Shown here one piece after another: positions 9,281 to 16,300 of a stretch of 17,376 nt of DNA. The stretch comes from Actinomycetes bacterium (GTDB taxonomy: Bacteria > Actinomycetota > Thermoleophilia > Gaiellales > Gaiellaceae), in NCBI GenBank assembly GCA_025350775.1, contig JANXXF010000482.1:1-17376 (forward strand), read 5' to 3'. The position numbers were made by a program, and so were the translations under genes. Each line of letters starts with the position of its first letter. Position 1 is the stretch's first letter. The notes beneath the pieces are model-generated. The model was not told the origin of the DNA and did no database searches. It saw nothing but the letters and a program-made list of their open reading frames with translations.

Positions 9281-10324
9281 TCACGCGGTTACCCCGAAGG
9301 CCGGCATGACTTCCTTTGCGAACAGCTCGACCGACTTCATCGCTGCGCCCGCCTCGAGCCCCGGCAGGTGCATCCAGTTGATGAACTCGGTGACGCCGAG
9401 CTCGTCGCGGTAGCGCTTCAGCTCCTCGTAGGCGAACTCCGGGGTGCCGATGATGTAGCGGCCCTTGAAGTTGGCGAAGTCGACGTCGTGCTTGTCGGTG
9501 ACGACGTTGCCGGCGTCGTCGCGCAGCTCTCTCTCGCCGGCCGCCGACTTGGCGCCGTACAGCTCGCGGAAGAGGTAGGTGACGGCAGGCCCGGCCAGCT
9601 CCTCGGCCTTCGCCTGCGTCTCGGCGACGAACACCTCACGCCCCAGGGGCAGCTCGGTGGGCGTCCAGCCGGCCTCGGCGCAGGCGGCGCGGTAGATCGC
9701 CAGGTGCTCCTTCAGCTCGGCCATCCCGTGGCGCGGCGACGGGTAGAGCACGCCGTGGCGGCGGGCCGCCTCGGCCAGCGACTTCGGACCGGAGAGGCCG
9801 TACCAGATGGGCGGGTGCGGCTGCTGGATCGGCTTCGGGTTGACGAACGAGCCCTCGGCGACGCGGTAGAACTCGCCCTCGAAGCCGAAGCTCTCCGCGG
9901 TCCAGGCCTTCTGCATCAGGTCGATCGCCTCCCAGAAACGGCGCGTCCGCTCCGGGCGTGGGATGTCGTGCGCGGCGAACTCCTCGCTCACGTAGCCCGG
10001 CGCGACCCCGAAGGTGAAGCGCCCGTTCGAGAGCGCGTCGAGCACGGCGACGTCCTCGGCCAGCTTGAGCGGCGCGTACAGCGGCACGAGCAGGATCCCC
10101 GTGGCGATGCGCATCGTGCGGGTCACCGCGGCGGCGGCCGCCATCGCTACCAGCGGCGACGGGCAGAGGCCGTCGCGCTGCACGTGGTGGCTGACTTGCA
10201 CCGCCGACGAGTAGCCGAGCTCCTCTGCGCGCGGCAGGCAGTCGAGCATGTCGCGGTATGGCTGGTGCCAGGTGAGCCCGCTGCCGGGCGGCACCTGGTG
10301 GCTGAACATCAGTCCGAAGCGCAT
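9281..10324 (-). CDS. LLM-class (luciferase-like) flavin-dependent oxidoreductase
   Basis: A 347-aa protein with the bacterial luciferase TIM-barrel pattern. It starts MRFGLMFSHQVPPG, has RAEELGYSSAVQVSHH, then TRTMRIATGILLVPLYAPLKLAEDVAVLDALSNGRF in several blocks (~68-104), FGVAPGY (104-110) and PPIWYGLSGPKSLAEAARRHG (~161-182). Members use FMN or F420 to oxidise or oxygenate small substrates, including ring carbons of heterocycles. The cofactor cannot be fixed from sequence by eye. It is the second gene of the operon, 30 nt after the pxpA-like stop; that gap carries a good AGAGGAG ribosome site. A role in making the lactam or imide substrate of the downstream enzymes is an inference. Confidence 0.88.
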   Translation of the reverse strand: MRFGLMFSHQVPPGSGLTWHQPYRDMLDCLPRAEELGYSSAVQVSHHVQRDGLCPSPLVAMAAAAAVTRTMRIATGILLVPLYAPLKLAEDVAVLDALSNGRFTFGVAPGYVSEEFAAHDIPRPERTRRFWEAIDLMQKAWTAESFGFEGEFYRVAEGSFVNPKPIQQPHPPIWYGLSGPKSLAEAARRHGVLYPSPRHGMAELKEHLAIYRAACAEAGWTPTELPLGREVFVAETQAKAEELAGPAVTYLFRELYGAKSAAGERELRDDAGNVVTDKHDVDFANFKGRYIIGTPEFAYEELKRYRDELGVTEFINWMHLPGLEAGAAMKSVELFAKEVMPAFGVTA

Positions 10325-10354
10325 GACGGGGCTCCTCTGCTTGCCGGCGTGGGG

Positions 10355-11116
10355 TCAGTTGACGAGCGGCGCGACCGCGCAGCCGCACGCCTCGACCTCG
10401 GCGCGCACCGCTTGCGTCAGCTCGACCGCGTTGGGGCCGTCGCCGTGGATGCACACCGACTCGGCCTGCACCGGCACCAGCGTCCCGTCGGCGGCAAGCA
10501 CGACGCCGTCCTCGATCCAGCGGCGAATCTGCGCGCGCGCCCTGACGAGATCGGCCGGCACCTTCTGGCGCTGGACGATGATCGAGCCGTCGGCCCGGTA
10601 CTCGAGGTCGACGTACACCTCGTGCACGACGCGCACGCCGGCCTTGCGCGCCTCGCGCGGCAGCGACGCGTCGGTGAAGTCGGGCCAGTACACGGCGGGG
10701 CGGGGCATAAGGTCCTTGACGGCCTGCACGAAGGCGGCGGCGAGCTCGTCGTCGGCGCGGAGGATGGTGTAGAAGGCGCCGTGCGGCTTGACGTGGTGCA
10801 GCTCGAGGCCGCGCGACTCCGCGACCGCTTTGAGCGCGCCGGCCTGGTACAGCACGTAGGCGTAGCCGTCCTCCGGGGTGATCTTCATCACGCGGCGCCC
10901 GAAGCCGAGCAGGTCGGGCAGGCCCGGGTGGGCGCCGACGGCGACGCCGTTCGCCTTGCAGGTCTCGACGGTGGCGATCATCGTGATCGGGTCGCTCGCG
11001 TGGAAGCCGCAGGCGACGTTGGCGGCGGTGATCAGCGGGATCAGGGCAGCGTCGTCGCCCATCGTCCAGTTGCCGAAGCTCTCGCCGAGGTCGGAGTTGA
11101 TATCGATGCTGCGCAT
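10355..11116 (-). CDS. pxpA: 5-oxoprolinase subunit A family (LamB/YcsF)
   Basis: A 253-aa protein with clear LamB/YcsF blocks: IDINSDLGESFGNW at the N-terminus, ANVACGFHASDP, GVAVGAHPGLPDLLGFGRR, HHVKPHGAFY, and a C-terminal SVCIHGDGPNAVELT. PxpA is the subunit that joins PxpB and PxpC in ATP-dependent hydrolysis of 5-oxoproline to glutamate; related sets open other lactams. The start is the ATG at 11116, which begins the conserved block. The frame stays open for 110 codons upstream, but that part is antisense to the aminotransferase gene and is rejected. It is the first gene of the operon, divergent from the aminotransferase. Confidence 0.92.
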   Translation of the reverse strand: MRSIDINSDLGESFGNWTMGDDAALIPLITAANVACGFHASDPITMIATVETCKANGVAVGAHPGLPDLLGFGRRVMKITPEDGYAYVLYQAGALKAVAESRGLELHHVKPHGAFYTILRADDELAAAFVQAVKDLMPRPAVYWPDFTDASLPREARKAGVRVVHEVYVDLEYRADGSIIVQRQKVPADLVRARAQIRRWIEDGVVLAADGTLVPVQAESVCIHGDGPNAVELTQAVRAEVEACGCAVAPLVN

Positions 11117-11207
11117 GGGCGCAATTCTCGCAGCAATGCGCGGGCGGCGGCGACTCCTGCCCGTCGATACGATCCGCTCAACCCGATAACGAGGAGCAGT
11201 GGTAATC
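11117..11207. promoter_or_regulatory. Divergent promoter region between pxpA-like operon and aminotransferase
   Basis: About 90 bp separate the two start codons, so both promoters overlap here and could be controlled by one regulator. On - a GAGAAT hexamer, preceded by TGC, ends 7 nt before the pxpA ATG with no Shine-Dalgarno, which hints at a leaderless start. On + TACGAT (11168-11173) is a -10 candidate. GAGGAG at 11191-11196 is the aminotransferase ribosome site: it lies 11 nt before GTG 11208 but only 2 nt before GTG 11199, which favours 11208. Confidence 0.5.
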
Positions 11208-12485
11208 GTGAAGTCCCAGAATCTGATCGACGCACGTGAGCAGCACGTGGCGCGAGGGGCCACGAACCCGAAGCTGACGGTTGCCAGCGCCGACGGCGCG
11301 GTCATCACCGATCTCGACGGCAAGCGGTACCTCGACTTCGTCGGCGGCATCGGCTGCCAGAACCTCGGCCACAACCCGAAGGCCGTCGTCGCGGCGATCC
11401 ACGAGCAGGTGGACAAGTTCCTCCACCAGATGAACATGGTTGCCACGTACGACTCCTACGTCGACGTGTGCCGCAAGCTCAACGAGGTGTCGCCGTGCGC
11501 GGGGCAGTCGAAGAGCTTCCTCACGAACTCCGGTGCCGAGGCCGTCGAGAACGCCGTCAAGATCGCCCGCTCCGCCACCGGCCGGCCCGCCGTCCTCGTC
11601 TTCGACCGAGCCTTCCACGGCCGCACGCTGCTGACGATGACGATGACCGCGAAGATCGTCTACAAGAAGACGTTCGGCCCGTTCGCGCCCGAGGTGTACC
11701 GGGCGCCTGCGCCGTACCCCTACCGCGGCATTAGCAGCGACGACGCGATCAGGGGGCTCGAGTTCCTCTTCAAGGCCGAGGTCGACCCCGAGAGCATCGC
11801 CTGCGCCGTGCTCGAGCCGGTGCAAGGCGAGGGCGGCTTCCTGCCGATGCCGCTCGACTACATCCCGCGGCTGAAGGAGCTGCTCGACCGTTACGGCATC
11901 CTCTTCGTCGCCGACGAGATCCAGTCGGGCTGCGGCCGCACCGGCTCGATGTGGGGGATCGACCACTACGGCGTGCAGCCCGACCTGATCACGGTCGGCA
12001 AGACGCTCGGCGGCGGCCTGCCGCTGGGTGCGGTGACCGGGCGCGCCGAGCTGATGGACGCGCCGCATCCCGGCGGGCTGGGCGGGACGTTCAGCGGCAA
12101 CCCGGTGTCGTGCGCGGCCGGCTCGGTCATCCTCGACGAGCTGCGCCGGCCCGAGACGATGGAGATGGCGCGCCAGCTGGGTGACAGGCTGCGCGGCGGC
12201 CTCGAGGATCTGCGGAGGGTGGACGAGGTCGGCGACGTGCGCGGCCTCGGGCCGATGCTGGCCGTCGAGCTGGTGAGCGACCGCGCCAGCAAGGCGCCAG
12301 CCACCGAGCTTGCCAGCCGCGTGCTGGCCGAGGCGTTCGACCGCGGCCTGCTGCTGCTCGGCTCCGGGATCTACTCCAACGTCGTCCGCTTCCTGCCGCC
12401 GCTCACGCTCACCGACGACGAGCTCGGCGAGGGCCTCGAGATCTTCGAGCAGAGCATGGTCGCGGCGGGCGCGACGCGGAAGTAG
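11208..12485 (+). CDS. Class III PLP aminotransferase, 4-aminobutyrate aminotransferase-like
   Basis: A 425-aa fold-type I enzyme. The PLP lysine is K265 in TVGKTLGGG. D236 in VADEIQSG pairs with the pyridine nitrogen. TNSGAEAVENAVKIAR (106-121) binds phosphate, followed by FHGRTLLT. VLEPVQGEGGF, GGLGGTFSGNP (289-299) and VRFLPPL (R394) complete the GabT/ArgD signature. It resembles GABA and other omega-amino acid aminotransferases more than acetylornithine enzymes. It would move the terminal amino group to 2-oxoglutarate or pyruvate, giving a semialdehyde. That suits a product of lactam opening by the divergent operon. The start GTG at 11208 is chosen from GAGGAG spacing; the in-frame GTG at 11199 would add 3 residues. 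A decayed second copy of its N-terminal part lies at 14824-14992. Confidence 0.92.
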   Translation: MKSQNLIDAREQHVARGATNPKLTVASADGAVITDLDGKRYLDFVGGIGCQNLGHNPKAVVAAIHEQVDKFLHQMNMVATYDSYVDVCRKLNEVSPCAGQSKSFLTNSGAEAVENAVKIARSATGRPAVLVFDRAFHGRTLLTMTMTAKIVYKKTFGPFAPEVYRAPAPYPYRGISSDDAIRGLEFLFKAEVDPESIACAVLEPVQGEGGFLPMPLDYIPRLKELLDRYGILFVADEIQSGCGRTGSMWGIDHYGVQPDLITVGKTLGGGLPLGAVTGRAELMDAPHPGGLGGTFSGNPVSCAAGSVILDELRRPETMEMARQLGDRLRGGLEDLRRVDEVGDVRGLGPMLAVELVSDRASKAPATELASRVLAEAFDRGLLLLGSGIYSNVVRFLPPLTLTDDELGEGLEIFEQSMVAAGATRK

Positions 12486-12486
12486 C

Positions 12487-12507
12487 GGGTCGGGGCGGGG
12501 GCGGGGG
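12487..12507 (+). other. G-quadruplex-type tract upstream of the HEAT-repeat gene
   Basis: Four G-runs of 3, 4, 5 and 5 separated by spacers of 2, 1 and 1 bases lie right after the aminotransferase stop and 10 nt before the GTG of the next gene. The motif is on the coding strand and so would be in the mRNA. Chance occurrence is possible in DNA this rich in G. Confidence 0.5.
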
Positions 12508-12516
12508 CGAGCGAAG

Positions 12517-13089
12517 GTGCGCGAGGACGACGAGCCCGACGAGGGCCTGAAGCGCCTGCTCGACGCGCGGGACGCCGGCGACACCGACGTCCTGCTGGAG
12601 ACGCTGCGCAGCGACCCCGAGTACGCCCACGTGGCGGCGCGACTGCTGGCGCACGCCGGCGAGGCGCGGGCCGTGCCGCCGCTCGTTGACCTGCTCGACA
12701 GCGGTCGGGCGAGCGCGCGGCTGGCGGCGGTACGGGCGCTCGCGGCGCTCGGGGCTCCCCCGGACGCCCGGGCGCGGCTGACCGAGATCGCCCTCGCCGA
12801 CCCGCAGCCCTCGGCGCGGGAGTGGGCGTGCGTGGCGATTGGCGGCTACGGCGACGGCGAGGCGTCGCGCCTCCTGCTCGGCCTGCTCGCCGACCCCGTG
12901 CGGGCGGTGCGGCTGGGTGCCGTGCGCGGCCTCGTCGCGGTCGGCGACCCGGCGACGATCGAGCCGATCCGGGCGTCATGGCCTAGGCCGCTGCGGCATC
13001 CGGTGGACTGGCTGCTCAGCCGTGGGCCGCTGAAGCTGGCGGTCGCGCGATTGGAACGCAGGCGGGCGCAGGTGGCGGCGGCGGGGTAG
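12517..13089 (+). CDS. HEAT-repeat protein
   Basis: A 190-aa protein made largely of short helical pairs. Units can be seen at ~37-62 (VAARLLAHAGEARAVPPLVDLL), ~66-95 (ARLAAVRALAALGAPPDA), ~99-126 (AREWACVAIGGYGDGEASRLLLGLL) and ~128-150 (RAVRLGAVRGLVAVGDPATIEPI). These match HEAT / PBS-lyase-type repeats, which act as protein-binding scaffolds or, in phycobilin lyases, as enzymes; here only a scaffold role can be suggested. The start is the GTG at 12517, 31 nt after the aminotransferase stop; the open frame extends further upstream inside that gene but is a shadow there. No signal peptide. It may be co-transcribed with the aminotransferase; function unknown. Confidence 0.8.
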   Translation: MREDDEPDEGLKRLLDARDAGDTDVLLETLRSDPEYAHVAARLLAHAGEARAVPPLVDLLDSGRASARLAAVRALAALGAPPDARARLTEIALADPQPSAREWACVAIGGYGDGEASRLLLGLLADPVRAVRLGAVRGLVAVGDPATIEPIRASWPRPLRHPVDWLLSRGPLKLAVARLERRRAQVAAAG

Positions 13090-13156
13090 CGGGCTGACCT
13101 GCGGGCGCAGCCACCGCGGATTTCGTCAACCCAGGCACCAGCGAGCCGAGTGATCC

Positions 13157-13206
13157 GTAGACGAAAGATGTCTTTTGAGCTATATTCGTCTACAGGTTGA
13201 CGAAAG
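13157..13206 (+). promoter_or_regulatory. Promoter and probable autoregulatory operator of the abiE operon
   Basis: Three copies of one half-site alternate in direction: GTAGACGAA (13157-13165), TTCGTCTAC (13185-13193) and GACGAAAG (13199-13206). The first two form a perfect 9-bp inverted repeat with 19 nt between, and the second and third form another inverted pair. The -10 candidate TATATT (13181-13186) overlaps the middle site. TAGACG (13158-13163) lies 17 bp upstream as a -35 candidate, and the third site covers the start codon area. AbiEi antitoxins are known to repress their own promoter by binding inverted repeats, so this placement fits. Confidence 0.7.
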
Positions 13207-13988
13207 TGAGGCCAAGCGATCTTGCCGTGACCCTGCTTTCGCATGGCCGTCACAGCTTCGACGTGGCCGAGGCGGTCGAGGCTCTCGGGCTGAGTCGCGC
13301 GCAGACGCTCCAGGCGCTCGCCCGGCTCCTCAAGAAGGGCGACATCGTCTCGCCGGCGAGAGGCTTCTACGTGGTGGTGCCGCCCGAGTATCGGACGTGG
13401 GGCGGGCCTCCCGGGATGTCGTTCGTCGACTCGCTGATGACGCACCTCGGGCAGCCGTACTACGTCGCTCTGCTCTCGGCCGCCGCGGCGCACGGCGCGT
13501 CCCACCAGGCGCCCCAGGTGTTCCAGGTGATGGTCAGGGACAACACGTTCGTCCGCAACAAGACGGTCGGGCGGACGCGCCTGCGCTTCTTCTCGAATCC
13601 GAACGTCGCCGCCGACCCCGTGCAGAGGCTCACCGTCCCCACGGGGTACGTCACCGTCAGCACGAAGGAGACGACCGTCGTCGATCTCGTGTCGAAGCCG
13701 CGATTCACGGGCGGCCTCGGCAACGTGGCGACGATTCTGCGCGAGATCGGGGAGCTGCGCGGAGCCGAGCTCTCGCGAATCGCAGCGCGCAGGGATCGTT
13801 CGATCGCGCGGCGTGTCGGCTGGCTGGTCGAGAGGTTCGGCGAGGTGGATCACGTCGAGGCGCTGCTGCAGGCGGCGCGGGCCGACGAAGGTGAGCCGAC
13901 TCCGCTCGGGCCTGCCGGAGGTCGTCGGGGCCCGCTGGACAGGCGCTGGGGTCTGCGCGTGAACGTCGTCGTGGACGTGGACGTTTGA
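13197..13988 (+). CDS. AbiEi-family antitoxin (type IV toxin-antitoxin), transcriptional autorepressor
   Basis: A 263-aa protein. Residues ~8-60 form an N-terminal winged helix (FDVAEAVEALGLSRAQTLQALARLLKKGDI in two parts, then ARGFYVV), the DNA-binding part of AbiEi. The AbiEi C-terminal domain follows, with GQPYYVALLSAAAAHGASHQ (85-104), FQVMV, RLRFFSN and the conserved VSTKETTVVDLV (154-165). The last ~35 residues are Gly/Arg-rich and not conserved in appearance. The antitoxin counteracts AbiEii and represses the operon. Start TTG at 13197, 10 nt after TATATT with no Shine-Dalgarno (leaderless-like); the GTG at 13206 is an alternative. Its stop overlaps the toxin start as TTGA. Confidence 0.9.
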   Translation: MTKVRPSDLAVTLLSHGRHSFDVAEAVEALGLSRAQTLQALARLLKKGDIVSPARGFYVVVPPEYRTWGGPPGMSFVDSLMTHLGQPYYVALLSAAAAHGASHQAPQVFQVMVRDNTFVRNKTVGRTRLRFFSNPNVAADPVQRLTVPTGYVTVSTKETTVVDLVSKPRFTGGLGNVATILREIGELRGAELSRIAARRDRSIARRVGWLVERFGEVDHVEALLQAARADEGEPTPLGPAGGRRGPLDRRWGLRVNVVVDVDV

Positions 13989-14818
13989 TCCCGAACGCGT
14001 TCATCACGGCCTGGGCCGCCCGCGCCCCGTGGCCGTACCCGTATCAGGTCGAGCAGGACCTGATCCTGTCCCGCCTGATGGTCGAGATCGCGAACGACGA
14101 GCTGCTCAAGCGCGAGCTCCGGCTGCGTGGAGGCACCTGCCTGCACAAGCTCCACCTCGCAAGGGCATGGCGCTACAGCGAGGACCTCGACTACGTGCGA
14201 AGCACGCACTCCGGGATCAAGCCGTACGTCCAGGCTCTCCGGCGGATCACGGCCGAAGTTGGCTTCGAGAGCGTCTCGGTCACGCAGTCGGGGCAGATGG
14301 TGCACGTCGTCCTGGACGCCGAGCCGACGATCCAGCCGGGACGCATCCGCGTCAAGATCGAGACGAACATCGCGGAGACCGCGCCCCACCAACCGCCCAT
14401 CACGATCCGTTACCGCGTGGACTCCCCCTGGTGGAAGGGTGAGGCGGAGATCGTGACGTTCGAGCTCGCCGAGCTGCTCGGGACGAAGGTGCGGGCGCTC
14501 TACCAGCGCAGCCGAGGCCGTGACCTGTTCGACCTCTGGATCTGCCTGACGACCGCGGCCGTCGACGACGAAGCGGTCGTTGCGGGCTTCCACCACTACA
14601 TGGGCGATCGCGCCTTCAGCTACCCGGAGCTCGCCCGGAACCTGGCCGCCAAGCTGGCCGACCCGGAGTTCCGCAACGACATGAACGAACTCGTCGCCGA
14701 GCTGCCGGCCGGCTATCTCGCCGAGGCCGCCGCCGACCTGTTCATGGCGCGCATCGGCTCTAGGCTGAAGAACGCGCCCCTGCTCGCTGAAGTCGAATCG
14801 GGACGCTGGCGACAGTAG
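13985..14818 (+). CDS. AbiEii-family nucleotidyltransferase toxin
   Basis: A 277-aa protein of the DUF1814 / nucleotidyltransferase-like AbiEii family. Motif I is GGTCLHK (49-55) leading to SEDLD (65-69), with two carboxylates for metal. KIETN (124-128) supplies the third acidic residue. LLGTKVRALYQR (164-175) and GRDLFDLW (178-185) are the downstream Lys and RD-x-FDLW motifs that define the family. All key residues look intact, so the toxin should be active. Related MenA/AbiEii toxins transfer nucleotides to tRNA and stop growth, and some pairs give phage resistance by abortive infection. Start TTG overlaps the antitoxin stop by 4 bp, indicating coupled translation. Confidence 0.93.
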   Translation: MIPNAFITAWAARAPWPYPYQVEQDLILSRLMVEIANDELLKRELRLRGGTCLHKLHLARAWRYSEDLDYVRSTHSGIKPYVQALRRITAEVGFESVSVTQSGQMVHVVLDAEPTIQPGRIRVKIETNIAETAPHQPPITIRYRVDSPWWKGEAEIVTFELAELLGTKVRALYQRSRGRDLFDLWICLTTAAVDDEAVVAGFHHYMGDRAFSYPELARNLAAKLADPEFRNDMNELVAELPAGYLAEAAADLFMARIGSRLKNAPLLAEVESGRWRQ

Positions 14819-14823
14819 GAGGG

Positions 14824-14992
14824 CGTCGGCGGCATCGGCTGTCAGAACCTCGGCCACTCGCCGCACGCGGTGCTGCAGGGCCGTGCACGAGCAGGTCGAC
14901 CTCTATCTGCACCAGATGAACATGGCCGTCGCCACGTACGAGCCGTAAGTCGACGTCTGCCGTAAGCTCAACGAGGTCTCGCCGTGCGCCGG
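14824..14992 (+). pseudogene. Decayed fragment of a GabT-like aminotransferase gene
   Basis: This segment matches 11339-11502 of the intact aminotransferase gene closely along the DNA (shared blocks include GGCGGCATCGGCTG, CACCAGATGAACATGG and AAGCTCAACGAGGT). It corresponds to residues ~45-99 of that protein. Read in pieces it gives VGGIGCQNLGHSPHAVL, then, after a +1 frameshift near 14880, VHEQVDLYLHQMNMAVATYEP. A TAA stop then replaces the Tyr codon before VDVCRKLNEVSPCAG. A 3-bp insertion is also present. Neither the start of the gene nor anything after residue ~99 is nearby. It begins 6 nt after the AbiEii stop. Because silent sites differ, it looks like a relic of a diverged paralogue, not a recent copy. 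Confidence 0.88.
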
Positions 14993-15208
14993 CCTTGTCT
15001 GAGTGCCGATTTGCTTTACCGCCGCGCATACGCGAAGCAGAGTCAGCTTGTGGCGAAGCGAGATCTCTTCTGCGAGGAGGGTCGTGACATCGCCCGCAAT
15101 GCTGCTCACGGATGGGAAGCTCATCTGGTTGACCTCGACGAGCAGCGGAAGCGCCATATGCATCATTTCGCGGGCGAATGCTCTATATTCCTCGGGCAAT
15201 GAGTACAT
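14903..15208 (-). CDS. Doubtful small open frame, hypothetical protein
   Basis: An open frame of 101 codons. The first ~70 residues (MYSLPEEYRAFAREMMHM, then ALPLLVEVNQMSFPS) have a natural-looking amphipathic composition. The last ~30 are only the antisense of the aminotransferase relic, so any real gene here has lost its own end. The start overlaps the Fic start divergently by 10 bp. The patch 15001-15200 has about 57% GC by hand count, lower than the surroundings. It may be the remnant 5' part of an acquired gene, or may not be coding at all. Confidence 0.25.
   Translation of the reverse strand: MYSLPEEYRAFAREMMHMALPLLVEVNQMSFPSVSSIAGDVTTLLAEEISLRHKLTLLRVCAAVKQIGTQTRPAHGETSLSLRQTSTYGSYVATAMFIWCR
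15184..15189 (+). promoter_or_regulatory. -10 element of the Fic gene, leaderless-type start
   Basis: TATATT lies 9 nt before the ATG at 15199, with no Shine-Dalgarno between. The same hexamer and nearly the same spacing occur before the AbiEi gene. No good -35 box is visible. Confidence 0.5.
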
Positions 15209-16269
15209 TTAGCGACCCGTCCCGGCAGCTCGGGCGCACACCGGCCGAGATCACCATGCTGCTCCGGGGGATCGATCAAGCCCAGGGTCGCCAGGGGGCC
15301 TACCGGCTCCAGCATCCGCAGCAACTCGGCTCGCTGACTCAGCTCGCTCGCGTCCAGAGCACCGAGGCGTCCAACAGAATCGAAGGTATCACGGCGCCCG
15401 CGGCCAGGATCAAAGCGCTCGTCGAAGAGAAGACGACGCCGGAGAATCGGTCAGAGCAGGAGATCGCCGGCTACCGGAGTGTCCTCGACCTCATCCACTC
15501 GACGCCCCCGGGAGCGATCCCCTTCACCCCGAGCGTGGTCAAGCAGCTCCACGGCGACCTCTACGCGTTCGCGGCCCGTAGCACGAGACACGGCCACTTC
15601 AAAGTCGTCGATAACACGGTCGAGGAGGAGCTCCCCGACGGAACAACGCGAATCCGCTTCCACCCGGTGGCCGCCTGGAAGACCGAGGACGCGATGCGGC
15701 AGCTCCACGAGGGCTACGAGGCAGCGGTCGCCGGCGAGCATTATCACCCGCTGATCCTCACAGCCGCATACGTCCTCGACTTCCTCGTCATCCACCCGTT
15801 CAGTGACGGGAACGGCCGGATGTCCCGGCTCTTGACGCTGCTCCTTCTCTACAAGCACTCATACGAGGTTGGGCGATTCGTCAGCCTCGAGCAGCTCGTC
15901 GATGACACGAAAGAGACCTACTACGAAGCGCTCGCGGCATCCACGAGTGGCTGGCACGACGGTGCCCACGATCTCGCTCCCTGGACGACGTACTTCCTCG
16001 GAGTGCTGACTGGCGCATACGGCCAGTTCGAGCAGCGCGTCGGCGCGATGGGAGGACGCGGCTCGAAGCAGCGAGCAGTCAGGCGGTTCGTGCGCTCGTC
16101 GATCAGCGACGAGTTCACGATCGGCGACGTGCACCGGGCCTGCCCCGACGCATCCGTGGCTCACATCAGGAAGGTGCTGGGGGACATGAGGCACGAAGGA
16201 CTCATCAGCGAGCCGACCCGCGGTCGTAACGCCAAGTACCGTCGACTCACGGTCGATTTCGACGATTGA
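15199..16269 (+). CDS. Fic-family AMP-transferase with inhibitory helix and C-terminal winged helix
   Basis: A 356-aa protein. The Fic core has an intact catalytic motif HPFSDGNGRMSR (199-210), with H199 as the base and the anion-binding loop following. An N-terminal inhibitory helix carries S-x-x-x-E-G as SNRIEG (58-63); E62 should block productive ATP binding, so this is a class II, self-inhibited Fic protein. Residues ~290-350 form a winged-helix domain (FTIGDVHRACPDASVAHIRKVLGDMRHEGLI in two parts), as in many Fic/DUF4172-like proteins that may bind DNA. The likely reaction is AMPylation of a protein target, unknown here. ATG 15199 is chosen over an in-frame upstream ATG (15178) because TATATT lies between them. 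It sits next to the AbiE pair in an accessory region. Confidence 0.92.
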   Translation: MSTFSDPSRQLGRTPAEITMLLRGIDQAQGRQGAYRLQHPQQLGSLTQLARVQSTEASNRIEGITAPAARIKALVEEKTTPENRSEQEIAGYRSVLDLIHSTPPGAIPFTPSVVKQLHGDLYAFAARSTRHGHFKVVDNTVEEELPDGTTRIRFHPVAAWKTEDAMRQLHEGYEAAVAGEHYHPLILTAAYVLDFLVIHPFSDGNGRMSRLLTLLLLYKHSYEVGRFVSLEQLVDDTKETYYEALAASTSGWHDGAHDLAPWTTYFLGVLTGAYGQFEQRVGAMGGRGSKQRAVRRFVRSSISDEFTIGDVHRACPDASVAHIRKVLGDMRHEGLISEPTRGRNAKYRRLTVDFDD

Positions 16270-16300
16270 GCTGCGGGCGTGCTGTAGGGCCTTCTCGATG

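Noticed and set aside
11117..11446. Upstream extension of the pxpA-like frame
   Set aside because: Antisense to the aminotransferase N-terminus; LamB/YcsF homology starts exactly at the ATG at 11116.
11178..14866. Minus-strand open frames over the aminotransferase, HEAT and AbiE genes
   Set aside because: They mirror well-supported + strand genes and show no motifs.
15859..16300. Continuation of the AlbA_2 open frame to 15859
   Set aside because: Runs through helicase DNA out of frame and then antisense to the intact Fic gene.
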